Shown piece after piece: positions 1 to 7,326 of a stretch of DNA of 20,272 bases. The position numbers were made by a program, and so were the translations under genes. The stretch spans positions 1 to 20,272 of the forward strand of contig CALJXB010000157.1 in NCBI GenBank assembly GCA_937974415.1, in the 5' to 3' direction. The notes beneath the pieces were generated by a model. That model saw only the letters and a program-made list of their open reading frames with translations. It ran no database searches and was not told where the DNA came from. Position 1 is the stretch's first letter, and the number at the start of each line of letters is the position of its first letter. Origin of the DNA: an uncultured Kiloniellales bacterium (GTDB taxonomy: Bacteria > Pseudomonadota > Alphaproteobacteria > Kiloniellales > JAKSDN01).

Positions 1-180
1 GGCGGCTGGGCTCAAATCCCGTGACGGCTTGGCGTGTCGCTGCTGCAATGACCGCCCCGTCCGGTACAGCCGTCGAACCGGTTGCCTCATGATTCTGCCA
101 AAGTACTCGGAGTTCGGTCGATAAGAGCCATGACCATGCAAGAAACGGATGGAACGAATTGCGCCATTTGTTGATGATTA

Positions 181-561
181 TTATGGATGATCCGTGACGG
201 CGACGTGATCCGAATCTTTCAACAATCGCCTTTCGAAGGTCAAAAAGTCATAGTAGCCGCAGCGCCGGGTTCCAGGAAAGTCGCTGCAGATCTTTGGGCG
301 AACGGCATAGATGGAGCAGGCTCTCGTCTTGCGATTGAGGAATCGGCAGACTGAGCCAAAATGCTCGTCGTTTCGATGGCGAATGACTCGCTTCTTTCTC
401 CCCGAGGCCTTTTCGCTGAATTTTTTTGCCGCCTGCTCGACGGACATGTTGAAGTACGCGGCAAGGCGTCTCAGATCTTTTTTGGATACTTCAATAATGG
501 GATAAGAGCAGCAATAGGCCGGGCAACGGCCACACTTGAAAAGACTGGTCGGTGAGGCCAT
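181..561 (-). CDS. YkgJ-like cysteine-cluster protein
   Basis: Protein of 126 residues. The pattern Cys10-x2-Cys13-x3-Cys17-Cys18 (KCGRCPAYCC) near the N-terminus, followed by a second group of cysteines around CRFL, ACSIY, RPKICSDFP and RRCGYY, is the layout of the YkgJ / CxxCxxxCC family. These are small proteins thought to bind zinc or an Fe-S cluster, with no settled biochemical role. I chose the ATG at 561 because a perfect AAGGAGG lies nine bases upstream of it; in-frame ATGs at 570 and 606 would sit directly on or before that ribosome site. The gene stands alone, with no close partner on the same strand. Metal binding is inferred from the cysteines only. Confidence 0.8.
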   Translation of the reverse strand: MASPTSLFKCGRCPAYCCSYPIIEVSKKDLRRLAAYFNMSVEQAAKKFSEKASGRKKRVIRHRNDEHFGSVCRFLNRKTRACSIYAVRPKICSDFPGTRRCGYYDFLTFERRLLKDSDHVAVTDHP

Positions 562-799
562 CGACCACATCCTCCTTATCGCACCTGCCGCGACCGGTCG
601 TACCACGGTTGTCGCTCGACGCCAGCGAGCTGCAACGCCCCATGCACTAGCGGGCGGGTTTTGTTGGATTCTTGGCCGTCAACGTATCCCGTTAGCTGAG
701 ACCGATTCACGAGCCGCTGCAGAATGTTGTGTTCCCTTCCACGCTGGAGGCTCCTCTGCCTAAGACAGTCATACAGGAAGGCGGATAGGAAAGGACACG

Positions 800-1159
800 C
801 TAAGCAGTCGTCGCGTCTGACGGCTGCGGCTTTACTCCCTTAGACGCGATTTGCGTGCTTGTCTTGGCCCTGGGCTTCGCCCTCGGCTTGGCCGTTGACT
901 TGGCGCGTGCCGCCACAGTCTTCTTGGCTCCTGCGGCAGACTTCTTGGCCCCCACGGCAGGCGTCCTGGGTGCGGCGGACCTGCTTCGGGCCGCCTTCAA
1001 CCCGGCAATTTTCTCGGAAAAGGCCGCCCGGTCCCGAGCCAACGCCTTCTCGAGCTTCGCGACCCGACCGGCTAGGCGATCAAGCTTCTTGGTCAGCTTT
1101 GCGAGCGATTTCTTATTGGCAGCTTTGTCTTTTCGGTTCTCATTGCCCTTTTTCGCCAT
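800..1159 (-). CDS. Histone H1-like Lys/Ala-rich protein
   Basis: Protein of 119 residues starting MAKKGNENRK. Residues 1-20 are strongly basic. Residues ~20-55 (KLTKKLDRLAGRVAKLEKAL and onwards) have heptad-like leucine and alanine spacing that suggests a coiled coil. The C-terminal half is low complexity, with repeated AKK, AAR and KPRAK units, like bacterial histone-H1-type tails. Such proteins usually bind DNA or other polyanions without sequence specificity. The start at 1159 is supported by GGAGAGG seven bases upstream; a longer in-frame reading to 1306 would run through the palindromic control region and lacks a ribosome site. The XRE regulator at 1402 is divergent. The composition supports nucleic acid binding, but the exact role is unknown. 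Confidence 0.75.
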   Translation of the reverse strand: MAKKGNENRKDKAANKKSLAKLTKKLDRLAGRVAKLEKALARDRAAFSEKIAGLKAARSRSAAPRTPAVGAKKSAAGAKKTVAARAKSTAKPRAKPRAKTSTQIASKGVKPQPSDATTA

Positions 1160-1198
1160 TGGTCCTCTCCGCTTTAGGGCGTCCTCGCCCATGAAAAC

Positions 1199-1213
1199 GC
1201 GCACGCCGTGCGC
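1199..1213. promoter_or_regulatory. Dyad GCGCAC-N3-GTGCGC, copy 1
   Basis: A perfect six-base inverted repeat with a three-base spacer (gcc). It lies 40 bp upstream of the H1-like gene start on the minus strand. Its core is the same as that of the dyad at 1259-1273, exactly 60 bp away. It is a candidate operator. Confidence 0.55.
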
Positions 1214-1249
1214 TTCCTCGCAAAATAGACGAGCCCGGTTGGGCCACAC

Positions 1250-1282
1250 AAGGGAAAAGCGCACACTGTGCGCTTTTCCCTT
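1250..1282. promoter_or_regulatory. 33-bp palindrome containing dyad copy 2
   Basis: Two perfect 16-base arms (1250-1265 and 1267-1282) flank one central base. The core at 1259-1273 repeats GCGCAC-N3-GTGCGC, and the outer arms add AAGGGAAAA / TTTTCCCTT. It lies between two divergent genes and has no T-run after either arm, so an operator is more likely than a terminator. The regulator encoded at 1402 is the obvious candidate ligand, by position only. Confidence 0.6.
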
Positions 1283-1401
1283 GGTTGCCGCAAAGAAGCC
1301 TGTCAAATTCGATGCAGGTTCAAAACGAGATCGGCCTTTGCGGAAAGATGGGAAAAGCTAGAAAGAACAAGAACACTCGGGGGGGCGGGCGTGAATGCGT
1401 G

Positions 1402-1614
1402 ATGCAACCGTCCGATTTCAAACGCTGGCGTAAGTCGCTGCAACTGTCGCAAAAGCAGGCGGCGGAGGCGCTTGGTCTTAGGCGACGGGTCGTGCAGTAT
1501 TACGAGAAAGGCGTGCGCGACGGCGCTCCTGTGGAAATTCCGAAGGCTATTCGGCTCGCGTGCTTCGCGCTGAGCGAAGGCTGCGCGGATTATGGCGGGC
1601 CCCCGTCCGAGTAA
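1402..1614 (+). CDS. Small XRE-type helix-turn-helix regulator
   Basis: Protein of 70 residues. Residues ~5-37 (FKRWRKSLQLSQKQAAEALG followed by LRRRVVQYYEKG) are a Cro/CI-like helix-turn-helix: the LSQKQAAEALGL helix pair, then RRRVVQYYEKG as recognition helix and start of helix 4. The short tail (EIPKAIRLACFALSEG) is typical of small stand-alone alphaproteobacterial members that lack an effector domain. I start at the ATG at 1402 because the family pattern begins at MQPSDF. Longer readings from 1285 or 1348 add a basic, unmatched stretch; the ATG at 1348 has only GGAAAG placed too close. The gene is divergent from the H1-like gene, with two palindromes between them, so autoregulation and control of the neighbour are plausible. 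Confidence 0.8.
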   Translation: MQPSDFKRWRKSLQLSQKQAAEALGLRRRVVQYYEKGVRDGAPVEIPKAIRLACFALSEGCADYGGPPSE

Positions 1615-1932
1615 TGGTGCAGAACTCGTCGCCGCGCCACTCGCGGTAACCTCGCGCGCATTGAGGTGCGTCAAATCGATGGGCGTCCGAATGTGCGTGA
1701 GAGTTGATCCCATCAGCGTGGGAGTGAAACTCCTGATTCTTATGTCTGGAGCAAGAAGCGAACCCACAGCCTGTTTGCCGTGCGATGGTCTGTCGCTCCT
1801 ATTTTCTCCCTCGCGTATGTTCGATGTTCTTTGAGAAGGTTGTGTTGGTGAGCTTATGTCCCGAGGCCTCCAAAATAGAAGGGTGGATTCAACTGTTCGA
1901 AGCAACACTTTACCTTAACGGTCCGAGGTGGA
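1615..1932. other. No gene recognised
   Basis: About 320 bp between the XRE gene and the IS30 remnant. Open frames here on either strand have no recognisable domain and no convincing ribosome site. The stretch probably includes the left flank of the insertion element, but I could not define its terminal inverted repeat. Confidence 0.4.
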
Positions 1933-2470
1933 GTGAATGCGATGAGAAGAAAGTATGTACGTGTGGGGTTCACGCCAGCACAGAGTCTGGCGCTTTGGGA
2001 TCGCTGGCGGAAGGGCGAAGGGCTGAAGTCGATTGGCCGGGTCCTGGGCAAGCCGTCGTCGTGCATATTCAATCACCTGAGGCCGTCCGGTGGGATCCGA
2101 CCGGCAGAGAGAAGGCGCTCCAGACTGGCGTTGACGCTGGCCGAGCGAGAGGAGATCTCCAGAGGGATTGCGCTCGGATAGTCGCTGCGCGCGATTGCCG
2201 GCTGTCTGGGTCGTTCGCCTTCTACGGTCAGCCGCGAGGTCGAGCGCAACGGCGGGCCTGCTCGCTATCGTGCAGCAGGCGTGGATAAACGGGCTTGGGC
2301 TCTGTAGCGCGGCGCGCGAAGGCGTGTAAGCTGGCGGCTCATCCGCGCCTGTGCCGGGCGGTGGCGAGGAAGCTCGAGCGGAGCTGGTCGCCCGAGCAGA
2401 TCGCCGGCTGGCTCAAGCGCAGCACTCCGGATAATCCGGCCTGGCACGTGTCGCATGGGACGATCTTTGG
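1933..2470 (+). pseudogene. IS30-family transposase, truncated and frameshifted
   Basis: The N-terminal ~80 residues (MRRKYVRVGFTPAQSLALWD, then GEGLKSIGRVLGKPSSCIF, then RSRLALTLAEREEISRGIA) match the helix-turn-helix part of IS30-type transposases. The frame meets a TAG at 2179. Reading past it continues the family pattern (SLRAIAGCLGRSPSTVSREV), a second stop follows near 2306, and the pattern resumes in another frame (KACKLAAHP, WSPEQIAGWLKR, VSHGTIF) up to about 2468. It therefore carries at least two stops and one frameshift around 2300-2310. The DDE catalytic domain, which should follow, is absent. Intact members are roughly 320-390 residues; about 180 residues' worth remain. It cannot be an active transposase. 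Confidence 0.85.
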
Positions 2471-2479
2471 TTCGTCAGG

Positions 2480-2541
2480 TCTGGGGTGGCGAAGCGGACA
2501 TGGAGTGAAGTCGCTACCAGTTCAAATCCTGGCCCCGCAAG
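2480..2541 (+). other. tRNA-like scrap, possible att-site remnant
   Basis: The 3' part reads CCAGTTCAAATCCTGG followed by CCCCGCA, very like a tRNA T-arm and acceptor strand; one missing G in the T-stem would make the stem perfect. The 5' part TCTGGGG can pair its four Gs with CCCC, and GGCGAAGCGG resembles a D-arm. At about 60 bases it is too short, the T-stem is broken, and no anticodon arm can be drawn. It begins about 12 bp after transposase homology ends, so it may mark an old integration or deletion edge. Confidence 0.3.
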
Positions 2542-2545
2542 CAAC

Positions 2546-3054
2546 TTTACAGAATTGACATAGGCATCGACCGTCGAGCTTTCTGCCCCCGCCGAGAGTC
2601 CGGTCGTCCTTGTCATATGGACGACGAATGCGGCTGCGGGGTGGTCCTCGAGTGCGACATGTCCCGAGGCGCCGCCCGACCCCACAGAGTGGGCTGGCGC
2701 AGACCCGCTGCTGAACCCTGGCTATTCGGTAGATTATGAGGCATCCTGTGGCTAGACGAAAAGGTCAGTCGTCGGTCGAGCTATCAAACGGTTGCGGACC
2801 GGACAAGAAATTCATCCTGTTTGAGTCGGTGTGCTAGCTACCCGCTGGGTCGGTGCGCTAGCTGTCCTCGGCGATGCCGGGAGAATGTTGTTACGACCGT
2901 GTCTGAGTAAATTCGGGGATTGCAGCGCAACCAAACGCCCCGACGCAAACAATTTAGACAGTATCGAACCGCCGATTGTGTTGCGGGGACGTGACGAACG
3001 TGCCCGCGACAGGGTCGGCCCCAAAAAAGTCTGGAACAAAGGGAGGATATCGTC
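2546..3054. other. Intergenic region upstream of transporter operon
   Basis: About 500 bp with no recognisable gene. The open frames on both strands have no domain pattern. It must hold the promoter of the 3055-10993 operon unless that lies further upstream. I cannot place a clear -35/-10 pair. A short direct repeat lies at 2825-2863. Confidence 0.4.
2825..2863. repeat. 15-bp direct repeat pair
   Basis: GTCGGTGTGCTAGCT at 2825-2839 and GTCGGTGCGCTAGCT at 2849-2863 agree at 14 of 15 bases with a 24-bp period. The pair lies about 190 bp before the binding-protein gene. It could be a tandem regulator site or a local duplication. Confidence 0.4.
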
Positions 3055-5067
3055 ATGATTATCCCGAAATCCAAATTCGTACGATTGCCGCTTGTGGCGC
3101 TCGCAGCGGGTGCTGTGTGGGCCCTGGCGGGACCGCCGACATCAGCAGTTGCGGCGGGCTGCCCGACGGTCGCTGAACCGGCGGGCCTCCAAACGGAATT
3201 TCCCCATCAGATCGAGCTGGTGGATCTGGAAAAGCAGACCGGCGCGACGCTTACGTTCTCGGAGCGTCCGGAATTCGCCGCCCAGGTCGCGGCCGGAACA
3301 CTTCCACCGGTCGAGCAAAGGCTGCCGGAAGAGCCGCTCGTTGTGCTGCCTTACGTCGACTGCGGCGAATACGGCGGGACGCTGCGCGGATTTGCACGCG
3401 CCTACGAGTCCGGCACCTCCGAGATTCTTTCCTGGCGGCAGCTCAACATGGTCCGCTATTCGGATGACATGGTCACCGTCGTGCCGAACGTCGCCCAGGG
3501 CTGGACGTGGAACGACGATTATACCGAGGTCACCTTCCATCTGCGCAAGGGCCACAAATGGTCAGATGGCAAGGCATTTACCGCCGATGATGTGACCTTC
3601 TGGGCCAATGACATCATCAACAACAAGGAGATTCACAAGGAGACGCCATTCCCGTGGTCGATCGGCATGCGCGCCGAGAAGATCGACGAGACCACGGTCA
3701 AGCTGATCTTCGACAAGCCCTATCCGGCTTTGTTGCAGTACATGAGTGGAATCGGTTCCTACTTCACGCCTTACGCCAACATGCAATTCCTCTCGCCAAT
3801 GCACATCAAATACAATCCCGACGCCGATAAAGAAGCGAAAGCGGCCGGATTCGATGACTGGGTTGCGCGTTTTGGCGTGTATTTCAACAAATGGAAGGAC
3901 GCTGTGGTTGCCGCACCGGAAGGCATCAAGGTGCCGACGCTGGAGAGCCACCTCATGATCGATATCGACACGCAGCGTCGCATCTACGAGGTCAATCCCT
4001 ACTACTTCAAGATTGACTCCTCTGGCCAGCAGCTGCCCTACATCGAGAAAATGAACGAGCGTTTCGTGGACAAGGAGCTGTGGCCCATCGAGATTATGAA
4101 CGGCAATCTTGATTTTAAGGCGCAGAACATGCCGGTCCCTGACTATCCGATACTCAAGGAGAACGAGGCGAAGGGTAACTACACAGTGACCCTGCCGCCA
4201 AGCGCGCTGGGACCTGTGCTGATCTTCAATCAGACTCATAAAGACCCGGTGCTGCGTGAGATCTATGCCGATGTGCGGTTTCGCCAGGCCATGTCCCTCG
4301 CAATCAACCGTGACGAGATCAACGAGCTCATTTTCCTCGGCCTTTCAGAGCCCCGCCAGGCCGTGCCCGTGGCCGGTTTCACCAAGCCCGAAGATGAGAA
4401 CTACATGATCGAGTACGATCCCGATCGAGCCAATGCTCTGCTCGACGAAATGGGCCTGAAACGAGGCCCCGACGGCATCCGGCTCAGATCCGATGGCAAG
4501 CCGGTGACGATCCTTTGGGAGTTCAGCACGCAGTTCGTCTTCACGCCGGAGTTCCCCACCCTCATCGCCGGCTGGTGGAACGACGTTGGCATCAACGCGC
4601 TGGTCAAGGAGGTCACCAGCCAGGCACTGCGCGAAAAGGGGGCCGCCAACGACATCGATATCGCGATCGAATGGGACGAGACCTTCGAGCCGGTGCTGAT
4701 CTCCAATGTCTCACCCATGGTGGTGCCGTTCTCGGACTTCACGCCGTTGATGGGTGTGCCGTGGCGGGATTGGTTGAATAGCGGCGGCACGAGCGGGGAA
4801 GAACCCCCTGAATGGGCCAAGCGCCTGGCTGAAATTGCTGAAGTGTGGCCGACGCTGGTTCCAGGTAGCGCCAAATACACCGAGCTCGCCCGCGAAATGG
4901 TGGATATTCACCTCGACAACCTCATCATCATTGGCACCGTGGGTCGCATTCCGAAGCCGAACGTGGTGTCGAACAAACTGGGCAATGTGCCGAAATACGA
5001 GATCGCAAATTTCGGTTACGGCTACGCTTTCGCCTTGCGCGCCGATCAGTGGTACTTCAAGAATTGA
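3055..5067 (+). CDS. ABC transporter substrate-binding protein, family 5 (peptide type)
   Basis: Protein of 670 residues. Residues 1-34 form a signal peptide: basic start, hydrophobic LPLVALAAGAVWALAG, then SAVAA before GCP. AAGC at 33-36 could also be read as a weak lipobox. The mature part carries the SBP_bac_5 pattern, for example VTFHLRKGHKWSDGKAFTAD at ~162-181 and FRQAMSLAINRDEINELIF in the middle. The family captures peptides, nickel or sugars in the periplasm. This member is longer than the usual ~500-550 residues, as in a subgroup of large alphaproteobacterial binding proteins. GGGAGG lies eight bases before the ATG. It is the first gene of a complete importer, 119 bp before the first permease. 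The substrate cannot be read from sequence; the downstream hydrolase suggests an anionic ester. Confidence 0.9.
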   Translation: MIIPKSKFVRLPLVALAAGAVWALAGPPTSAVAAGCPTVAEPAGLQTEFPHQIELVDLEKQTGATLTFSERPEFAAQVAAGTLPPVEQRLPEEPLVVLPYVDCGEYGGTLRGFARAYESGTSEILSWRQLNMVRYSDDMVTVVPNVAQGWTWNDDYTEVTFHLRKGHKWSDGKAFTADDVTFWANDIINNKEIHKETPFPWSIGMRAEKIDETTVKLIFDKPYPALLQYMSGIGSYFTPYANMQFLSPMHIKYNPDADKEAKAAGFDDWVARFGVYFNKWKDAVVAAPEGIKVPTLESHLMIDIDTQRRIYEVNPYYFKIDSSGQQLPYIEKMNERFVDKELWPIEIMNGNLDFKAQNMPVPDYPILKENEAKGNYTVTLPPSALGPVLIFNQTHKDPVLREIYADVRFRQAMSLAINRDEINELIFLGLSEPRQAVPVAGFTKPEDENYMIEYDPDRANALLDEMGLKRGPDGIRLRSDGKPVTILWEFSTQFVFTPEFPTLIAGWWNDVGINALVKEVTSQALREKGAANDIDIAIEWDETFEPVLISNVSPMVVPFSDFTPLMGVPWRDWLNSGGTSGEEPPEWAKRLAEIAEVWPTLVPGSAKYTELAREMVDIHLDNLIIIGTVGRIPKPNVVSNKLGNVPKYEIANFGYGYAFALRADQWYFKN

Positions 5068-5106
5068 TCGGATACGGCGCGGCGTAGAACAATGCACAAG
5101 CCGGCA

Positions 5107-5134
5107 CGCGGTGGACAGTGGCGCGTCCACCGTG
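5107..5134 (+). promoter_or_regulatory. Hairpin between binding-protein and permease genes
   Basis: CGGTGGAC (5109-5116) pairs perfectly with GTCCACCG (5125-5132) around an eight-base loop, and a G-T plus a C-G pair can extend the stem. No T-run follows. In binding-protein operons such hairpins often protect the upstream message or limit read-through, giving more binding protein than permease. That role is inferred from position. Confidence 0.5.
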
Positions 5135-5186
5135 AGTCGCGTCAAAGGCCGCCAACTCGGGCACCCGACCTGAGGAAACCACGCGC

Positions 5187-6179
5187 ATGCTGCGGCTGAT
5201 CGGCGAACGACTAATATCCACCGTTATCCTGATGGCGGCCGTGTCGGTCGTCGCCTTCATCCTGATCCAGCTTCCGCCAGGCGATTTCGCTGATTCCTAC
5301 GCCAATAAAAAGGCACAGGGTGGCGTCGTGATTACCCTGGAGGAGGTGGACGAGATGCGCAATAAGCTGGGTCTCGACCGTCCGCTCTACATTCAGTATT
5401 TCGACTGGATTGGCGGCGTCCTGGGGGGTGATTTCGGATTCTCCTGGGAGTTTCACCGACCAGTCTCGGACGTGATCGGCGAACGCCTCGGGCTGACCCT
5501 CGCGCTCGCCTTCAGCACCCTTATTTTCACTTACCTGCTGGCCCTGCCAATCGGCATCTATTCGGCGGTGCGACAGTACTCCATCGGCGACCACGTGATG
5601 ACCCTGCTCGGCTACATCGGTCTGGCGACGCCGAATTTCATGCTCGCGCTAATCCTGTTGTACGTTGGCTCCGAACTGTTCGGCCTCAGCGCCGGCGGCC
5701 TGTTCTCGCCCGAATACGCGGAGGCTGAGTGGAGCCTAGCGAGATTCGGGGACATGTTGGCCCACTTGTGGGTTCCGGTGGTTGTCCTCGGCACGGCCGG
5801 GACGGCGTTTCAGATGCGCACCATGCGGGCGACGCTGTTGGACGAGATCAACAAGATGTACGTCATCGCCGCTCGGGCCGGCGGCATCTCCGAGTTCAAG
5901 CTACTGATGAAATATCCGGTGCGCATGGCGCTGAACCCGATCGTCAGCACGCTGGGCTGGGAGCTGACGAACATCATCTCCGGCGCCCCCATCGTCGCAC
6001 TGGTACTGTCGCTGCCCGACACAGGGCCGCTGTTCTTGCAGGCGCTGCTTAACCAGGACATGTACCTTGCCGGCGCCATGATCCTTATCTACTGCGTACT
6101 CGTGGTCATCGGCACGCTGGTCTCCGATCTGCTGCTCTTGTGGCTCGACCCACGCATCCGCCTGGAGGGGGCGCGCTGA
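5187..6179 (+). CDS. ABC transporter permease, DppB/OppB type
   Basis: Protein of 330 residues. The N-terminal segment (residues ~8-28, LISTVILMAAVSVVAFILIQ) is the first of about six membrane spans. The opening PPGDFADSYA and the later LGLDRPLYIQYFDWIGGVLG are the periplasmic signature of DppB-type permeases. The cytoplasmic EAA-like loop that contacts the ATPase is AARAGGISEFKLLMKYPVRM, followed by ALNPIVSTLGWEL. GAGGA lies ten bases before the ATG. It overlaps the next gene by three bases (TGATG), so the two permeases are translationally coupled. It forms the channel together with the 6179 product. Confidence 0.9.
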   Translation: MLRLIGERLISTVILMAAVSVVAFILIQLPPGDFADSYANKKAQGGVVITLEEVDEMRNKLGLDRPLYIQYFDWIGGVLGGDFGFSWEFHRPVSDVIGERLGLTLALAFSTLIFTYLLALPIGIYSAVRQYSIGDHVMTLLGYIGLATPNFMLALILLYVGSELFGLSAGGLFSPEYAEAEWSLARFGDMLAHLWVPVVVLGTAGTAFQMRTMRATLLDEINKMYVIAARAGGISEFKLLMKYPVRMALNPIVSTLGWELTNIISGAPIVALVLSLPDTGPLFLQALLNQDMYLAGAMILIYCVLVVIGTLVSDLLLLWLDPRIRLEGAR

Positions 6180-7324
6180 TGAGCCGCACGACCGGAGCCG
6201 CCGGCGTGGTTGGCGCCGCAGCCAAAGGGAGTCCCCGCACGCGCAGCTATGAGGTCGCCACTCACTGGCAGCTCATGTGGTGGAAGTTCAGGCGTCACCA
6301 CATGGCGATCGTCGGCCTGAGCGTGCTCGGCATCTTCCTGGTCATCTCGCTGGTTCCGGAGTTTCTCGCGCCCTACAGGGCGCATACACGAGACCTGCGC
6401 TATGCCCAGGGGCCACCCATGGGTATTCACTTTTTCGACAGCACCGGAACCTTCCATGCCAGACCCTTTGTCTACGGCTGGAAGTCCGAGCGCGACCCGG
6501 TGACGCTGCGCCGCATAACCACTGTCGACGAAAGCAAACTCTATCCCATGCAGTGGTTCGTGAAGGCAGAGCCATACAAACTGTTCAAGCTGTTCGACAC
6601 CGACATTCATCTGTTCGGAGTCGAAGGCAGCAAGGTGCACCTTTTCGGCACCGACCAGATCGGTCGCGACGTCTTCTCGCGTACCATCTATGCGACGCGA
6701 ACGTCGCTGTCGATCGGCTTCATCGGAGTCATGATCGCCTTCGTGCTCGGCCTCACCTTCGGCGGCATATCGGGCTATGTCGGCGGCATGATGGACCTGG
6801 TGGTAATGCGGGTGGTGGAGTTCATTCGCTCTATTCCGACGCTGCCGTTGTGGCTCGCGCTCGCCGCAGCCTTGCCACGGGACTGGTCGGCCACACAGGT
6901 CTACATCGCCGTCACGGTCATTCTCGCCATGATCGGCTGGACTCACCTGGCGCGCCGGGTCAGGGGCAAGCTTTTGGCACTCCGCGAGGAGGATTTCGTC
7001 CTCGCTGCGCGCCTGTCCGGGTGCAGCCACGTTCGCATCATCGGCCGCCACATGCTACCGTCGTTCATGAGCTACCTGATCGTCGATCTGACGATTTCCT
7101 TTCCCTACATCATCCTCGCCGAGACTGCGCTGAGCTTCCTCGGGCTGGGCATGCGTGAACCGGCGGTGAGCTGGGGCGTGCTTTTGTTTTCGGCCCAGAA
7201 CGTCCGTTCTCTGGTGCTCATGCCGTGGCTCTTGATCCCGGGCCTGTTCGTGATCGTCGCCGTGCTCGCCTTCAACTTCGTCGGCGATGGCGCGCGCGAC
7301 GCTGCAGACCCCTACGCCAAGTGA
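6179..7324 (+). CDS. ABC transporter permease, DppC/OppC type, long periplasmic loop
   Basis: Protein of 381 residues. A soluble N-terminus is followed by one span at ~40-60 (MAIVGLSVLGIFLVISLVPE). About 120 residues then follow before GTDQIGRDVFSRTIYATRTS, where the usual DppC core with five spans begins. The EAA loop is AARLSGCSHVRIIGRHMLPS, and AETALSFLGLGM near the C-terminus is typical. Many DppC proteins have a much shorter first loop and total about 280-300 residues; here the inserted segment (YGWKSERDPVTL, DIHLFGVEGSKVHLFGTD) makes the difference. I start at 6179 because GGAGGGG lies upstream and the ATG overlaps the previous stop; a start at 6140 would lie inside the previous gene without a ribosome site. 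Confidence 0.9.
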   Translation: MSRTTGAAGVVGAAAKGSPRTRSYEVATHWQLMWWKFRRHHMAIVGLSVLGIFLVISLVPEFLAPYRAHTRDLRYAQGPPMGIHFFDSTGTFHARPFVYGWKSERDPVTLRRITTVDESKLYPMQWFVKAEPYKLFKLFDTDIHLFGVEGSKVHLFGTDQIGRDVFSRTIYATRTSLSIGFIGVMIAFVLGLTFGGISGYVGGMMDLVVMRVVEFIRSIPTLPLWLALAAALPRDWSATQVYIAVTVILAMIGWTHLARRVRGKLLALREEDFVLAARLSGCSHVRIIGRHMLPSFMSYLIVDLTISFPYIILAETALSFLGLGMREPAVSWGVLLFSAQNVRSLVLMPWLLIPGLFVIVAVLAFNFVGDGARDAADPYAK

Positions 7325-7326
7325 CC

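Noticed and set aside
1..30. Possible tRNA 3' end at the window start (GGGCTCAAATCCC)
   Set aside because: The T-loop would start with C instead of the near-universal T, and the rest of the tRNA is outside or absent.
1250..1282. The 33-bp palindrome as a transcription terminator
   Set aside because: No T-run follows on either strand, and it lies upstream of two divergent genes, not at a gene end.
1303..1908. Minus-strand open frame of 201 codons across the XRE gene
   Set aside because: It overlaps the helix-turn-helix gene and the empty region, shows no pattern, and has no ribosome site.
3562..4239. Long minus-strand open frame (225 codons) opposite the binding-protein gene
   Set aside because: It lies wholly antisense to a well-supported gene, has no domain pattern, and is expected in GC-rich coding DNA.
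6089..7051. Minus-strand open frame of 320 codons opposite the permease genes
   Set aside because: It is rich in His, Asp and Arg with no fold pattern, and is the mirror of two membrane-protein genes with clear motifs.
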